64,000 nucleotides of DNA from Legionellaceae bacterium (GCA_029212505.1 JARGOS010000004.1:62001-126000), one strand, 5' to 3'; counted from the stretch's first letter, positions 27,883 to 38,105 are shown. The notes: generated by a model from the sequence alone, not told the origin. Numbers and translations are program-made.

Positions 27883-30324
27883 TTAATCGGTTATAAGCTC
27901 TAATTCTTGTTCCAGTTGTGTGTGTGCCTGAATCACAGCATCAATATGTCGAATACTATCATTTAGCGCCTGATTTAGGTTTTGATACGCATCATCTGCA
28001 TCGATATGTTGAGCCAGATACTCAAGTTTGGCAAGTGACCGTTCTAATTTAGGTACACCACAAAATCCGCAAGCGCCTCGTAAGCTATGCGCGGTTTGCT
28101 CGAGCGATTCATAACAACTTGATTTCATCGCATGGAGCATGACTTCACGGTGCTTGGGTAGCTCATGAACAAATTGTTCGAGAAATTCTTGAGCAAGTGC
28201 ACTATTACCCGACATTTTTTGAACGCAAACCGACCAGTTGATGGGTTTGATTTTAGCGTCTTGTAGCACCGCAAGTAAATGATGCAGCAGTAATTTTTCA
28301 TCAATAGGTTTTGGAAGCTTGCGGTCGATCCCTTGAGCGTCTAAATATGCTCGGTCTAAATCATGGCTATCGGCACTGATAAGAATAACCGGCGTTTGTT
28401 TATTTAATGCCGTATGTTTTCGTATCAGCCGCGTTGCGTCGAGACCGTTTAAGTTTGGCATATGCAAATCAATCAGAATCGCATCAAACGGTTTTTGATG
28501 ACAGATGGCCAGGGCTTGCTCACCGTCATCCACGATATCGATGGATCCGCTGGTGCCAAGCCAAGCATTTAACAGCATGCGGTTCACGGCATTATCTTCA
28601 GCGATGAGAATACTTGGACGTAGCTCACGTAAATTCGCTCTTAAATGATCCAGTTCAGGTTGGTTTGTTGCAGGTGAGGCGGTTTGAAGAAGCAGCGATT
28701 CAACCGTATCTTGTAGTTTTTGGATATTAGGGGGTTTAACGAGAAAGCTTTTTGCTCCCAGTGCTTGGTAATCTTGAATAAACCAGGTTGATGTGAGCAC
28801 AGTAGGAATGCTTTGTTGATTGAGTAAGGCACTGATTTTATCTTCATGATTTGGATTTAAATTAACAAACGCGAGCTGACAATCAGCATGGGTATGAAAA
28901 GCTGCCTCAAGTTGGTCAAAGCTTTCTACGCGAATGCAGGTGATGCCAAAATGTCCGAGGCCATGACAAAGCGCTTCAAGATGTAAAAGGTTATCATCAA
29001 AACACAACGCTTTGATGTGAGCAAAGCGTTCGGGTTTCGATTTTTCTACTTCGTAAGCGGGTAATTTTGCAAAGGTTAAATAGACTGAGAATGTTGTGCC
29101 TTGGTTGGTGTCGCTTTCTAACGTAATGTGACCTTGCATGTGTTCTGCGAGCTGTTTACAAATCACAAGACCAAGACCTGAGCCTCCCGAGCGGCGTGAT
29201 AGGCTATCGCCTGCTTGATGAAATGCATGAAACAGTTTGGACTGATCATCCGGTGATATGCCAATGCCCGTATCGGTTACAGAAAGACAAATCGTGTAAT
29301 TTTTTTCTGTAACATGCTTTACCTGCGTTCGTATAAGCACGTGGCCTTGTTCAGTAAATTTAATCGCGTTATTAATCAAATTACTCATGATTTGTTTGAC
29401 GCGAAGAGGGTCGCCTACCATAATTTTAGGGACATCGAGCGCGGTCGATGGAATCAAATCTAAGCCTTTTTTATGGGCGTTGGGTGCTGCCAGGGCTAAA
29501 ACATCGTCGATACAATTTCGAATGTCCAGTGGAATGGCGTCAAGGTGTAATTTTCCAGCATCAATTTTAGAATAATCCAGAATATTATTAAGAATCGACA
29601 GTAAATCTCTCGCCGAGCTTTTGATGGTTTTTACGTGATCACGTGCAAGCGGATTAAGCGGCGTTTCTAATAATAAATTAGCAAAACCAATAATACCGTT
29701 CATCGGTGTGCGAATTTCGTGACTCAAACTCGTGATGAGTTCTGATTTATGTTTGAGTTTTTCTTCTGCTTTACGTTTATCAAGTAATAACTGAACGTTT
29801 TTTTCTTCAAGGTGCTCTAAGCCTTGTTGTAAATCATGGGTTGCGGTATCTACATGTTGATTAAAATCGTTGAGCGCTTCGAGATAATGCTGTTGCAAAT
29901 CAAAGCAGCCTTGTTCAATCATGCCCAGTGCGCCGGGTGTGTTATGTTTGATGGGGGTTTCAAAAGCACCATGAGAGATTTGTGTCATGGTGTGCCGTAA
30001 ACGTGAAATCGGAAGGTAGATTTTATTGATGAGAAAAAGATGAAAGAGCGAGCTTAAAAACACGCCTGCAAGTGCAATCAGTAAACTGATGACCAGCATC
30101 GAAGCATCGACCAAGCTTTGCAGTGTTTGGTAATGCTCATGCAGCATCAACGAAGGTGCCGTCGGTACAAATTGATACAGGTAGGTTTCACAGACATGAA
30201 AAATATACGCTTCAAGCACAAGATGAAGTTTTGTATTATACAAGCCAATAAATAAAAGCATGATGAATAATACGGGCGTTAACGTTGCCAAACGAAGGTG
30301 TTGCTTGATTCCAAATGCTTTCAT
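27883..30324 (-). CDS. barA: BarA/LetS-type hybrid sensor histidine kinase
   Basis: An 813-residue hybrid kinase. Two membrane helices (about 15-33 and 72-98) flank a short periplasmic loop, followed by HAMP, a HisKA domain with SHEIRTPMNGIIGF, and HATPase boxes (SNLINNAIKFTEQG, DTGIGI, GSGLGLVICKQ). A degenerate receiver comes next (about 430-550; acceptor position reads AFVNLN), then a true receiver (ILIAEDNAVNR, acceptor in ILIDLHMPN, lysine in KLPKP) and an Hpt domain (HSLRGACGFCG). This is the layout of BarA/GacS/LetS, which signal through UvrY/GacA/LetA to small RNAs that titrate CsrA. No cognate regulator is in the window. Confidence 0.85.
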   Translation of the reverse strand: MKAFGIKQHLRLATLTPVLFIMLLFIGLYNTKLHLVLEAYIFHVCETYLYQFVPTAPSLMLHEHYQTLQSLVDASMLVISLLIALAGVFLSSLFHLFLINKIYLPISRLRHTMTQISHGAFETPIKHNTPGALGMIEQGCFDLQQHYLEALNDFNQHVDTATHDLQQGLEHLEEKNVQLLLDKRKAEEKLKHKSELITSLSHEIRTPMNGIIGFANLLLETPLNPLARDHVKTIKSSARDLLSILNNILDYSKIDAGKLHLDAIPLDIRNCIDDVLALAAPNAHKKGLDLIPSTALDVPKIMVGDPLRVKQIMSNLINNAIKFTEQGHVLIRTQVKHVTEKNYTICLSVTDTGIGISPDDQSKLFHAFHQAGDSLSRRSGGSGLGLVICKQLAEHMQGHITLESDTNQGTTFSVYLTFAKLPAYEVEKSKPERFAHIKALCFDDNLLHLEALCHGLGHFGITCIRVESFDQLEAAFHTHADCQLAFVNLNPNHEDKISALLNQQSIPTVLTSTWFIQDYQALGAKSFLVKPPNIQKLQDTVESLLLQTASPATNQPELDHLRANLRELRPSILIAEDNAVNRMLLNAWLGTSGSIDIVDDGEQALAICHQKPFDAILIDLHMPNLNGLDATRLIRKHTALNKQTPVILISADSHDLDRAYLDAQGIDRKLPKPIDEKLLLHHLLAVLQDAKIKPINWSVCVQKMSGNSALAQEFLEQFVHELPKHREVMLHAMKSSCYESLEQTAHSLRGACGFCGVPKLERSLAKLEYLAQHIDADDAYQNLNQALNDSIRHIDAVIQAHTQLEQELELITD

Positions 30325-30406
30325 TAAATCTCTACGGCTATTCGTTCCGATGAATTTCGGCTATTATACCTGTAACTTTAAGTAGCGCAAAATGGAGTAA
30401 TTGTTC

Positions 30407-31819
30407 ATGGTGGTTAAAACACGTTTCGCCCCTAGCCCAACGGGATTTTTACATGTGGGTGGAGTACGTACAGCTTTGTTTGCTTGGCTTTATGCTAAAG
30501 CAAATCAAGGGCAATTTGTTTTACGTATCGAAGATACGGATGAAGCACGCTCAACGCCTGAATCGGTGCAGGCTATTCTAGACGGTATGGCTTGGCTTGG
30601 TTTAGCATCAGACGAAGAGCCCGTGTATCAAACCGCTCGTTATGCGCGCTATCAAGAAATCAGTGATGCATGGCTTGCATCCGGGCAGGCGTATTGCTGT
30701 ACGTGTAGCAAAGAGCGTCTTGAAACGCTCCGCACAACCCAGATGGAAAACAAAGAAAAACCGCGTTACGACGGGCATTGCCGTGAGCGCGGTGTGTCAC
30801 CTGCTGCTGGTGAGTCGTATGTCGTACGTTTTAAAAATCCGCAGGAAGGCGTGGTGACGTTTGAAGATCGTGTGTATGGCCCGATTCATGTGGCGAACCA
30901 AGAATTAGATGATGTTATTATCGTGCGTTCAGACGGTAATCCAACGTACAATTTTGCGGTGGTTGTCGATGATTCAGATATGAAAATTACGCACGTGATC
31001 CGTGGTGATGACCATATTAATAATACGCCTCGTCAAATTAATATGTACCAAGCTTTAGGTGTTGCTGTTCCCGTTTTTGCCCATTTACCGATGATTTTAG
31101 GTGAAGATGGTAAACGCTTATCAAAACGTCATGGTGCGGTGAGCGTGCTTGAATTTAAAAACATGGGCATTTTACCGCATGCATTATTAAATTATTTAGT
31201 GCGTTTGGGTTGGTCACACGGCGACCAAGAAATTTTTAGTTTAGCTGATATGCAGCAGTTGTTTGATTTGGAGCATGTGGGTCGTGGCGCTTCGAGCTTT
31301 AGTTACGAAAAATTATTCTGGCTCAATCAGCATTATCAAAAATGTGATGATCCTGTTGATGTTGCCAAAGCGCTTAAATTTCATTTTGATGAGCAAGGCC
31401 TAGATATTAGCCAAGGCCCAGCACTATCAGATGTTGTCCAAGTACAAGCTGAGCGCTGTAAAACGCTTGCAGAAATGTGTGAAAAAAGCGCATACTTCTT
31501 TCAAGAAGAGCTTGTGTATGACGAGGCTGCGGTAAAAAAACATCTTCGTCCGGTGGTGTTGCAACCGCTCGAGGCGTTGTTCAATCGTTTTGAAGCGATG
31601 ACGACGTGGGAAGCAGATGCGTTGCAAACGTGTATCAACGACGTAGCAGCCGAGTTTGATTTGAACATGGGAAAAATTGCACAACCGCTTCGTGTGGCAA
31701 TTACCGGTGGCAGTAATTCGCCAGCGATTGATGCAACATTAACCATGATAGGGCAACGCCGTGTTTTAAAACGGTTGGCCGATGGTTTAGAGCGTATTCG
31801 TATACGTGCCGCAGGTTAA
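30407..31819 (+). CDS. gltX: Glutamate-tRNA ligase
   Basis: Class I aminoacyl-tRNA synthetase. HIGH-type motif in APSPTGFLHVGGVRTALF, KMSKS variant in GKRLSKRHGAVSV, and the zinc-like segment CCTCSKERL with a later GHCRERG. At about 470 residues it is of standard length. The ATG at 30407 is preferred to the TTG at 30401 because GGAG lies at good spacing. An alternative reading as a Glu/Gln-charging second copy cannot be tested here. Confidence 0.96.
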   Translation: MVVKTRFAPSPTGFLHVGGVRTALFAWLYAKANQGQFVLRIEDTDEARSTPESVQAILDGMAWLGLASDEEPVYQTARYARYQEISDAWLASGQAYCCTCSKERLETLRTTQMENKEKPRYDGHCRERGVSPAAGESYVVRFKNPQEGVVTFEDRVYGPIHVANQELDDVIIVRSDGNPTYNFAVVVDDSDMKITHVIRGDDHINNTPRQINMYQALGVAVPVFAHLPMILGEDGKRLSKRHGAVSVLEFKNMGILPHALLNYLVRLGWSHGDQEIFSLADMQQLFDLEHVGRGASSFSYEKLFWLNQHYQKCDDPVDVAKALKFHFDEQGLDISQGPALSDVVQVQAERCKTLAEMCEKSAYFFQEELVYDEAAVKKHLRPVVLQPLEALFNRFEAMTTWEADALQTCINDVAAEFDLNMGKIAQPLRVAITGGSNSPAIDATLTMIGQRRVLKRLADGLERIRIRAAG

Positions 31820-31842
31820 TTATTTTTAAAGGCTTATTTAAT

Positions 31843-32607
31843 ATGATGCTTTGTTTAGATGTAGGAAATTCACATATCTACGGGGGCGTGTTTCATAATG
31901 AAGAGATTAAACTTCGTTTTCGGCACGCTTCAAAAGAAAGTACGTCGGATGAGATAGGTCTTTTTTTAAAGCAAGTTTTGCGTGAAAATGCGTTTGATCC
32001 TGCAGCCATCACACATATTTCTATTGGTTCTGTGGTACCTCAGCTTGATTATTCGCTACGTTCGGCGTGTATCAAATATTTTTCGATTGAGCCTTTTTTT
32101 CTGCAAGCAGGTGTAAAAACAGGGCTGAATATTCAATATCGAAATCCTATCGATGTAGGGGCCGATCGCATTGCCGATGCAATTGCTGCAACGCATCGGT
32201 ACCCGAGCCAACCGCTTGTTATTTTTGATTTTGGAACTGCGACAACGTTATGTGTGGTCGATGCGAACAAACGCTATTTAGGTGGCGCGATTCTTCCTGG
32301 TCTTCGTTTGTCGATGGATGCCTTATCAAGCAATACAGCCAAGCTTCCCTCGGTTGATATTGTACGTGTGCATGAGGTGGTCGGGCGCTCCACCGTTGAA
32401 AGCATTCAGTCGGGTGTTTATTTTGGGGCGCTCGGTACAGTTCGTGAATTGGTACGCCAAGTGAAAATTCAACACTTTTCAAATCAAACACTTTTAGTGC
32501 TCGCAACCGGTGGTTTTGCGGGGTTATTTGAGCAAGAAAAAGTCTTTGATCATGTCCTTCCTGATTTAGTCCTCGAAGGTCTGCGTTTAGCAGCACTCAT
32601 GAATTAA
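31843..32607 (+). CDS. coaX: Type III pantothenate kinase
   Basis: First step of coenzyme A synthesis: phosphorylates pantothenate with ATP. The ASKHA-fold motifs are clear: LCLDVGNSHIYGGVF (phosphate 1), GADRIADAIAA, VIFDFGTATTLCVVD (phosphate 2), GGAILPGLRLSMDAL and LATGGFAGLF. The 254-residue length fits. It follows gltX by 23 bases. CoaX enzymes need a monovalent cation and resist CoA feedback, which is family knowledge. Confidence 0.95.
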   Translation: MMLCLDVGNSHIYGGVFHNEEIKLRFRHASKESTSDEIGLFLKQVLRENAFDPAAITHISIGSVVPQLDYSLRSACIKYFSIEPFFLQAGVKTGLNIQYRNPIDVGADRIADAIAATHRYPSQPLVIFDFGTATTLCVVDANKRYLGGAILPGLRLSMDALSSNTAKLPSVDIVRVHEVVGRSTVESIQSGVYFGALGTVRELVRQVKIQHFSNQTLLVLATGGFAGLFEQEKVFDHVLPDLVLEGLRLAALMN

Positions 32608-32638
32608 TTTATATTTAAGTATTTTCTAGGTAAAGCGT

Positions 32639-34189
32639 ATGGGTGGTTGTGTTCATAGTAAGTATGTAGCTGACGGAACGTTGTTTAGGCAACGGTCTGT
32701 GTTAAGGGTTGAGCAACCTCTCCGTGCATTCGAGCAATGGATTGATGATGTTTCGTCTTTGTTTAATATTACGATAGGTGATAGGCATATTGATGCTGTT
32801 GATCAATCGCTCAGGCATCAATATGCATTACCTCGCGATTGTTTGAGTTCACTCAACAGCTATCTTGAAGATTTGCCTTATGATTTTGATCTTGTGGCTC
32901 GAATTGAAGCTGTTTCTCATCGATATGCTCAAGATTTATCGATGTTAGCTGAGGAGCATCAGCTGATACATCATGATTTACCGCATGCGCTTGAGATTGA
33001 ATTACGTACGATGAACATGCTGAAATACTTGAATATTTGGCAAACAAATAGCCCGATCGATGCTTTTTTTCGAGCAAGTATTGCTTGCATGCTTCGACTG
33101 CATGATTACGAGCAAAAAAATCAAAACTTAGGTACGAGTAACGAAGAAGTTACTGCTGAGCGTGTGATGAAATGGTTACATAGCGCTCTCAACCTTTCAA
33201 GTTTAGATTCAGATGATGCAAGGGCTTGCGTATCAGTCAAAAAACAAGCTTTGCAGCACATGCTTCAATTGATGGCTTCTCGTATCATTGTGTGTGGAAC
33301 GACGATGATTTATAGCCCGACTCGCATTTTGGATTTGAGTGAATTACTGTTTACTTTAGAGGGAACAACAGAACAAGCCAGCAATTTTATGGCATGTGAA
33401 TCTAACCAAAACCTGATTCAACAGATTAATCTTGCAATGATTTTAACAGGGGTCAACGACAAATGCCCAGGTGCTTCGTTGCTTAATGTGCTCATGCACT
33501 TAAGGCAAAAACGTTCGGTTCATGCGACGCCTATGCTGGATACGTTTTTTTCATCAACTCAGTTCAAGGCCTACTATGATATGGATAGGCTTCGAGAGCA
33601 TTATATCGCGGGAAATTTTTCTGGTGAGTATAGTGAACGCCGTTTTTTTGAAGTGGTGAACCAGCAAGCCTTTTTGCTTATGATTGTGCCCCATGTTGCT
33701 ATGCGCACAGAATTGCAAGCAACGACAGATGCTGGAAGAACAACTTTGCGTGCATTTATTCAATCATGTCGCTCCAAAGCGCTGTTAGATCCAGCATTAT
33801 TTAAAGAAGTATTTGACGAGGTGTTTGCTGAACATAATTTGGCTCATATCATGGGTGGTTTGTTTTTTGGACAAATAGACCGTGAAGCGAATTTTAGCCG
33901 TAGTCTCGAAGGTTGGTTGACCGCAATGGCTGAGAAATACCTTCCTAGTTTGGGGGTTACTTGCCCAAAAACAATTTATGCATTAATTGATCCTCGTGTG
34001 CCTGAAAAAGATGCCATGCATTTGCATGAGCTAAAATTATTCTATGACAGGTTAACAGAAGCTCATAAAATGATCCTATGCCAAGAGTTGATGATGACCG
34101 TTGTCTTTCAAGCAGGGGTAATGACAGCTCTTGATTTAGATTTAATTGAATTGAGTGAAGAAACATCTTGTTGTCAACCGGTGCTATAA
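32639..34189 (+). CDS. HD-domain protein with MGGC N terminus, possible effector
   Basis: A 516-residue soluble protein of unknown function. Residues about 105-215 look like an HD-type phosphohydrolase domain: HHDLPHALEIE (H112, H116), CMLRLHDYEQ (H155-D156), SNEEVTAERVMKWL and ILDLSELLF fit the metal-ligand pattern of cyclic-nucleotide phosphodiesterases and related HD proteins. The C-terminal half is helical and unrecognised. The N terminus MGGCVHSK resembles eukaryotic myristoylation/palmitoylation signals, though the serine is one place late. It lies between coaX and msrAB on the same strand. Confidence 0.72.
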   Translation: MGGCVHSKYVADGTLFRQRSVLRVEQPLRAFEQWIDDVSSLFNITIGDRHIDAVDQSLRHQYALPRDCLSSLNSYLEDLPYDFDLVARIEAVSHRYAQDLSMLAEEHQLIHHDLPHALEIELRTMNMLKYLNIWQTNSPIDAFFRASIACMLRLHDYEQKNQNLGTSNEEVTAERVMKWLHSALNLSSLDSDDARACVSVKKQALQHMLQLMASRIIVCGTTMIYSPTRILDLSELLFTLEGTTEQASNFMACESNQNLIQQINLAMILTGVNDKCPGASLLNVLMHLRQKRSVHATPMLDTFFSSTQFKAYYDMDRLREHYIAGNFSGEYSERRFFEVVNQQAFLLMIVPHVAMRTELQATTDAGRTTLRAFIQSCRSKALLDPALFKEVFDEVFAEHNLAHIMGGLFFGQIDREANFSRSLEGWLTAMAEKYLPSLGVTCPKTIYALIDPRVPEKDAMHLHELKLFYDRLTEAHKMILCQELMMTVVFQAGVMTALDLDLIELSEETSCCQPVL

Positions 34190-34226
34190 TCATAAGTATG
34201 ACCACGTGATCATGTGAGGCTACATC

Positions 34227-35231
34227 ATGCGAGTATGGATTGTTGTGATGGTGTTACTGGTACAAATGAACCCTGCTTTTAGTCAACGCGAAGAGGCTGT
34301 TTTTGCTGGAGGATGTTTTTGGTGTCTTGAAGCTGATTTTGAAAAGCTCCCTGGCGTGATTTCTGCCGAGTCGGGCTATGATGGCGGGACAACTAAAAAT
34401 CCAACCTATACCTCTGTTTCTTCAGGCCAAACAAACTATGCCGAGTCGGTACGAGTCGTTTTTGATTCTAAAAAAATTAATTATCATAATTTAGTAGAAT
34501 ATTTTTGGAAGCATATCGATCCTACGGTAAAAAATAAGCAATTCTGTGATGTAGGCCCTCAATACAGAACGGCTATTTTCTATCTTAATCATCAGCAAAA
34601 AAATATAGCATTGGCGAGTAAGCAAGCATTAGAAAAAAAACTGCCCCATGTGTATACCGAAATCGTCCCGTCAACGCAGTTTTATCAAGCAGAGGCTTAT
34701 CATCAAGATTATGCTAAAAAAAATCCTTGGCGGTATCAATACTATCGCTATACTTGCGGACGTGATCAGCGATTAAACGAGGTAAATGATATGATGGGAA
34801 AATCTGATAAACAAAAAAAATTAGATAAACTCACGCCTTTACAATATAAAGTAACGCAAGAAGATGGGACGGAACGTCCGTTTGATAACGAATATTGGGA
34901 CAACAAGCGTGAAGGTATTTATGTGGATGTGGTTTCTGGTGAACCGTTGTTTAGTTCAACAGATAAGTATGATTCAGGCACGGGTTGGCCCAGTTTTACA
35001 AAGCCGATTGATGAGCAAGCGATTGTTCTCAAAAAAGATCGCAGTTATTTTGTGATTGTGCGCACCGAGGTCCGCTCAAAACAAGCAGACTCGCACTTGG
35101 GTCATGTGTTCAGTGATGGGCCTGAACCTACAGGCTTACGTTATTGCATGAATTCAGCTGCGCTACGTTTTATTCCTAAAGAAGATTTAGAGCAAGAAGG
35201 GTATGCAAGCTTTTTAAAATTATTTGACTAG
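34227..35231 (+). CDS. msrAB: Exported methionine sulfoxide reductase MsrA-MsrB fusion
   Basis: A 334-residue bifunctional repair enzyme. A signal peptide ([19 protein letters not shown]) is followed by MsrA with the catalytic [11 protein letters not shown] and the GYDGG loop, and by MsrB with [18 protein letters not shown] and the catalytic cysteine in [12 protein letters not shown]. The structural zinc CxxC motifs of MsrB are replaced (VVSGEPLF), as in some members. It should reduce both diastereomers of methionine sulfoxide in the periplasm or outside the cell. A strong terminator follows directly. Confidence 0.95.
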   Translation: MRVWIVVMVLLVQMNPAFSQREEAVFAGGCFWCLEADFEKLPGVISAESGYDGGTTKNPTYTSVSSGQTNYAESVRVVFDSKKINYHNLVEYFWKHIDPTVKNKQFCDVGPQYRTAIFYLNHQQKNIALASKQALEKKLPHVYTEIVPSTQFYQAEAYHQDYAKKNPWRYQYYRYTCGRDQRLNEVNDMMGKSDKQKKLDKLTPLQYKVTQEDGTERPFDNEYWDNKREGIYVDVVSGEPLFSSTDKYDSGTGWPSFTKPIDEQAIVLKKDRSYFVIVRTEVRSKQADSHLGHVFSDGPEPTGLRYCMNSAALRFIPKEDLEQEGYASFLKLFD

Positions 35232-35259
35232 GGTGAATTGTTAACACACCCTAGTTTTG
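35227..35259 (+). terminator. Rho-independent terminator after msrAB
   Basis: ACTAGGGTG (35227-35235) pairs perfectly with CACCCTAGT (35247-35255) across an 11-base loop and is followed by TTTTG. The stem includes the msrAB stop codon. It can also serve the convergent gene at 35265. Confidence 0.85.
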
Positions 35260-35264
35260 TATAT

Positions 35265-36116
35265 TTACAAGCATGAACCCACAATCTTATTATCGCGCAC
35301 TTTTAAAATTTCTCCCTCCTGATATACATGACGGATCGGAATAGGTGGAGCCATTTGAAAAAAACTTTGTTGATATGAAGGCTCAAAATGAGCGATGTAG
35401 TTTTCTTGGTATGTTGGCCAAGTACTCGTAAATACTTCACAAACGTTGAATCCTTCGTCGTTTGTTTGACTTAATACTTCAAGCTGTTGTTCTTGGCTGA
35501 AGCTATCCAACAATTGATGATAAGCAGCAATATTTTCTCTTGATAGAGAACAATGACCAAGGGTTTTTCCATGATCATCTTTTTTCTGACAAAGCATCAA
35601 TAACTCCGACTTAGAAAGTTTTTGTAATAAAATATTTTTCGTTGCCTTAAGTAAATAAGGATGCTCAAAAATGTAATCCACGATATCCGTTGTATCGACC
35701 AGAGTTTCAACAAAGGCGACTTGAAAACGTTCTTTTTTATCCACATAGTGCGAAAGACTATAGTTCATGCGATTTTTATAATTGATATAAAAATTTATTT
35801 CATCGGGTGTCCTTTTTTGAAGTATCCTAAATAATTGATTGATGGCTTCGCTTAATTGCGCTTTTTCCTCGTGATCACGAACGCGATAATATTGCTTAAA
35901 AATACCATGAAAAAACGGAAGTTCATTCACTTCATTGTGAATCAACCAACGGTGAAGTAATGTTTCAGATGGTGATGAGACCAATAAATACTTAACAAGT
36001 TGGGGTATATTTAGTCGAGCTAAGTCTATATTGATTTGATGAGTAGAAGCCTGTTGTTCTAACTCCCGTATTCTTTCGCAGAGTTGATCAACTTTTTTAG
36101 ATAATTGATGTTCCAT
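35265..36116 (-). CDS. Hypothetical protein with degenerate ankyrin-like repeats
   Basis: I do not recognise this 283-residue soluble protein. It starts with a probable coiled coil (KKVDQLCERIRELEQQA). Segments such as CQKKDDHGKTLGHCS and LSQTNDEGFNVCEVF resemble worn ankyrin repeats, but spacing is irregular and the match is weak. The ATG has GGAGA upstream and overlaps the rluE 3' end by 20 bases, so expression with that operon is likely. It may be an effector; nothing proves this. Confidence 0.6.
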   Translation of the reverse strand: MEHQLSKKVDQLCERIRELEQQASTHQINIDLARLNIPQLVKYLLVSSPSETLLHRWLIHNEVNELPFFHGIFKQYYRVRDHEEKAQLSEAINQLFRILQKRTPDEINFYINYKNRMNYSLSHYVDKKERFQVAFVETLVDTTDIVDYIFEHPYLLKATKNILLQKLSKSELLMLCQKKDDHGKTLGHCSLSRENIAAYHQLLDSFSQEQQLEVLSQTNDEGFNVCEVFTSTWPTYQENYIAHFEPSYQQSFFQMAPPIPIRHVYQEGEILKVRDNKIVGSCL

Positions 36117-36660
36117 GTGATGTCTCCACTAAATATTCACCCGGCTGAAGTTGACCAAGTTTCCAAGGACCAATTTGAACACGTATGAGCCTTAACGTCG
36201 GAAAGCCCATCGCGGCCGTCATGCGCCTGACTTGACGATTTTTACCTTCACAAATCGTCAGTTCTAACCAACACGTGGGAATGCTTTTGCGTTCTCGAAT
36301 GGGCGGCATGCGTTGCCATATGTTCGGCTCATCGATAATATTGACTTGGGCCGGCAGGCAGCGATGCTCTTTGATGTGAATGCCGTCGCGTATTTTTTTT
36401 AAATCAAGCTCTGTTGGAACATGTTCAACTTGCACCCAATACGTTTTACGCATCTTATTTTTAGGATTGCTGATCTTATGCTGGGTTTTACCGCAATTGG
36501 TTAAGATCATAAGGCCTTCACTGTCGTAATCTAATCGACCAGCAGGATAAATATTTTTGATGGGAATATATTTTTTTAACGTCTGGCGATTATTTTCATC
36601 TTCAAATTGGCTGAGTACGTGGAACGGCTTATTAAATAAAATAATTTTTTTTTGCATCAT
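36097..36660 (-). CDS. rluE: 23S rRNA pseudouridine synthase E
   Basis: A short RsuA-family synthase without an S4 domain, the form typical of RluE, which modifies U2457 of 23S rRNA. Motifs: ILFNKPFHVLSQFED, catalytic aspartate in YPAGRLDYDSEGLMILTN, and CEGKNRQVRRMTAAMGFPTLRLIR. An ATG at 36684 overlaps the acr3 stop; the ATGATG at 36660 gives the usual start and is preferred. The gene lies in an operon of unrelated functions. Confidence 0.9.
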   Translation of the reverse strand: MMQKKIILFNKPFHVLSQFEDENNRQTLKKYIPIKNIYPAGRLDYDSEGLMILTNCGKTQHKISNPKNKMRKTYWVQVEHVPTELDLKKIRDGIHIKEHRCLPAQVNIIDEPNIWQRMPPIRERKSIPTCWLELTICEGKNRQVRRMTAAMGFPTLRLIRVQIGPWKLGQLQPGEYLVETSHGTSII

Positions 36661-36670
36661 ATCAATCAAC

Positions 36671-37687
36671 TCAAGCAAAATCATCGCGATGTGTGTTTAA
36701 AAAATAAACCAAACTTAACATAATAGGTACTTCAACTAATACGCCAACGACCGTTGCTAACGCGGCGCCTGAGTTTAAACCAAACAGTGAGATGGCAACA
36801 GCGACGGCTAGCTCAAAAAAATTAGAGGTGCTTATCATACAAGCGGGTGCTGCGATATTATAAGGAAGTTTGATAAATTTGGCAGTAAAAAACGCAATTA
36901 GAAAGATACCGTATGTCTGAATACTTAATGGAATGGCTATCAATAGAATCGATTGAGGTTGCGATAAAATGGTGGGTGCTTGAAAGCCAAATAAAAGAAT
37001 CACGGTTCCAAGTAGTCCGATAATGGACCATGGTTTTGCTCGCGTTAAGAACGCATTTACCCGATTTTGGTTATTATTTTTTCCAAGATGGTGTCTCGTA
37101 ATAACACCGGCCATTAAAGGTAAAACAACATAAAGAAGAACGGAATAAAGCAGCGTTTCCCAGGGTACACTGATGTTGCTTACGCCAAGCAAAAAAACGG
37201 TGATCGGGGCAAAAGCAAAAATCATGACGATGTCGTTTACAGCCACTTGAACTAATGTGTAATTAGCATCGCCTTTCGTTAATTGACTCCAGACAAAAAC
37301 CATCGCCGTACATGGAGCAACACCCAATAAGATCATACCTGCGATATATTCATGAGCACTTTTTACATCGACAAGATGAACAAAAAAAACTTTAAAGAAT
37401 AACCAGCCTAATGCAGCCATCGTGAAGGGTTTAATGAACCAATTGATGACGAGTGTGAGGGCTAAACCTTTCGGTTTTTTACCCACATCTTGGATGGCAC
37501 TAAAATCAACTTGCACCATCATCGGATAAATCATAACCCAAATGAGTACCGCAACGACTAAATTTACATGGGCTAATTCAAGTGATGCAATAAATTTAAA
37601 CTGCGTGGGAAAGAAATTACCCAGCAACACGCCGAGTAAGATACTTAATCCAACCCATAATGATAAATATCGCTCAAAGATTCCCAT
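36671..37687 (-). CDS. acr3: ACR3-family arsenite efflux permease
   Basis: An inner membrane transporter of 338 residues with about ten helices. ACR3 signatures include [29 protein letters not shown] (with the conserved cysteine) and [16 protein letters not shown]. Members export arsenite, sometimes antimonite. No arsR, arsC or arsH is next to it; instead it overlaps the HIT gene by 14 bases. This lone context makes the substrate less certain than the family. Confidence 0.9.
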   Translation of the reverse strand: MGIFERYLSLWVGLSILLGVLLGNFFPTQFKFIASLELAHVNLVVAVLIWVMIYPMMVQVDFSAIQDVGKKPKGLALTLVINWFIKPFTMAALGWLFFKVFFVHLVDVKSAHEYIAGMILLGVAPCTAMVFVWSQLTKGDANYTLVQVAVNDIVMIFAFAPITVFLLGVSNISVPWETLLYSVLLYVVLPLMAGVITRHHLGKNNNQNRVNAFLTRAKPWSIIGLLGTVILLFGFQAPTILSQPQSILLIAIPLSIQTYGIFLIAFFTAKFIKLPYNIAAPACMISTSNFFELAVAVAISLFGLNSGAALATVVGVLVEVPIMLSLVYFLNTHRDDFA

Positions 37688-38105
37688 GGATATTATCCTT
37701 GGATAAACATGTTTTCAAACGCGAAATTAAAGCATCGGGGGTGGCGGCATACGGCTGTTCATCGAGCGAGGCTTGCCAAACACTTTGTGGCCAAAGAGGA
37801 TCGGTTTTAAAGCGTGCAATCACATGCATATGAAATTGTGGCACTTGATTACCTAAAGCCCCAATGTTAATTTTATCAGGCTGAAATATATTTTGCATAA
37901 CAGCGCTTGCTCGCTGCATTTCATTCATGAGTTGATGGCTGTTTTTTTGAGATAGTTGTGTTATTTCGGTTAGATCATCCTGCCTGGGCACTAAAATAAG
38001 CCATGGATAATGCGCATGATTTTTTAATAAAATCGTAGATAATGGCCAATCCATGATGTGGAAGCAGCTGGAGGCTAATCGTTCGTCTAATTTAAATATA
38101 TTCAT
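37674..38105 (-). CDS. HIT-family hydrolase/transferase
   Basis: A 143-residue histidine-triad protein. The signature reads [12 protein letters not shown], a shortened form of HxHxHxx found in one bacterial HIT branch. N-terminal segment [21 protein letters not shown] and NIGALGNQ match the fold. HIT proteins hydrolyse nucleoside phosphoramidates or dinucleotides; the substrate is unknown. It overlaps the membrane protein upstream by up to 4 bases and acr3 downstream. Confidence 0.88.
   Translation of the reverse strand: MNIFKLDERLASSCFHIMDWPLSTILLKNHAHYPWLILVPRQDDLTEITQLSQKNSHQLMNEMQRASAVMQNIFQPDKINIGALGNQVPQFHMHVIARFKTDPLWPQSVWQASLDEQPYAATPDALISRLKTCLSKDNIHGNL

Noticed and set aside
34172..34189. 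C-terminal CCQPVL of the HD protein as a prenylation signal
   Set aside because: CaaX needs the cysteine four residues from the end; here the cysteines are at five and six.
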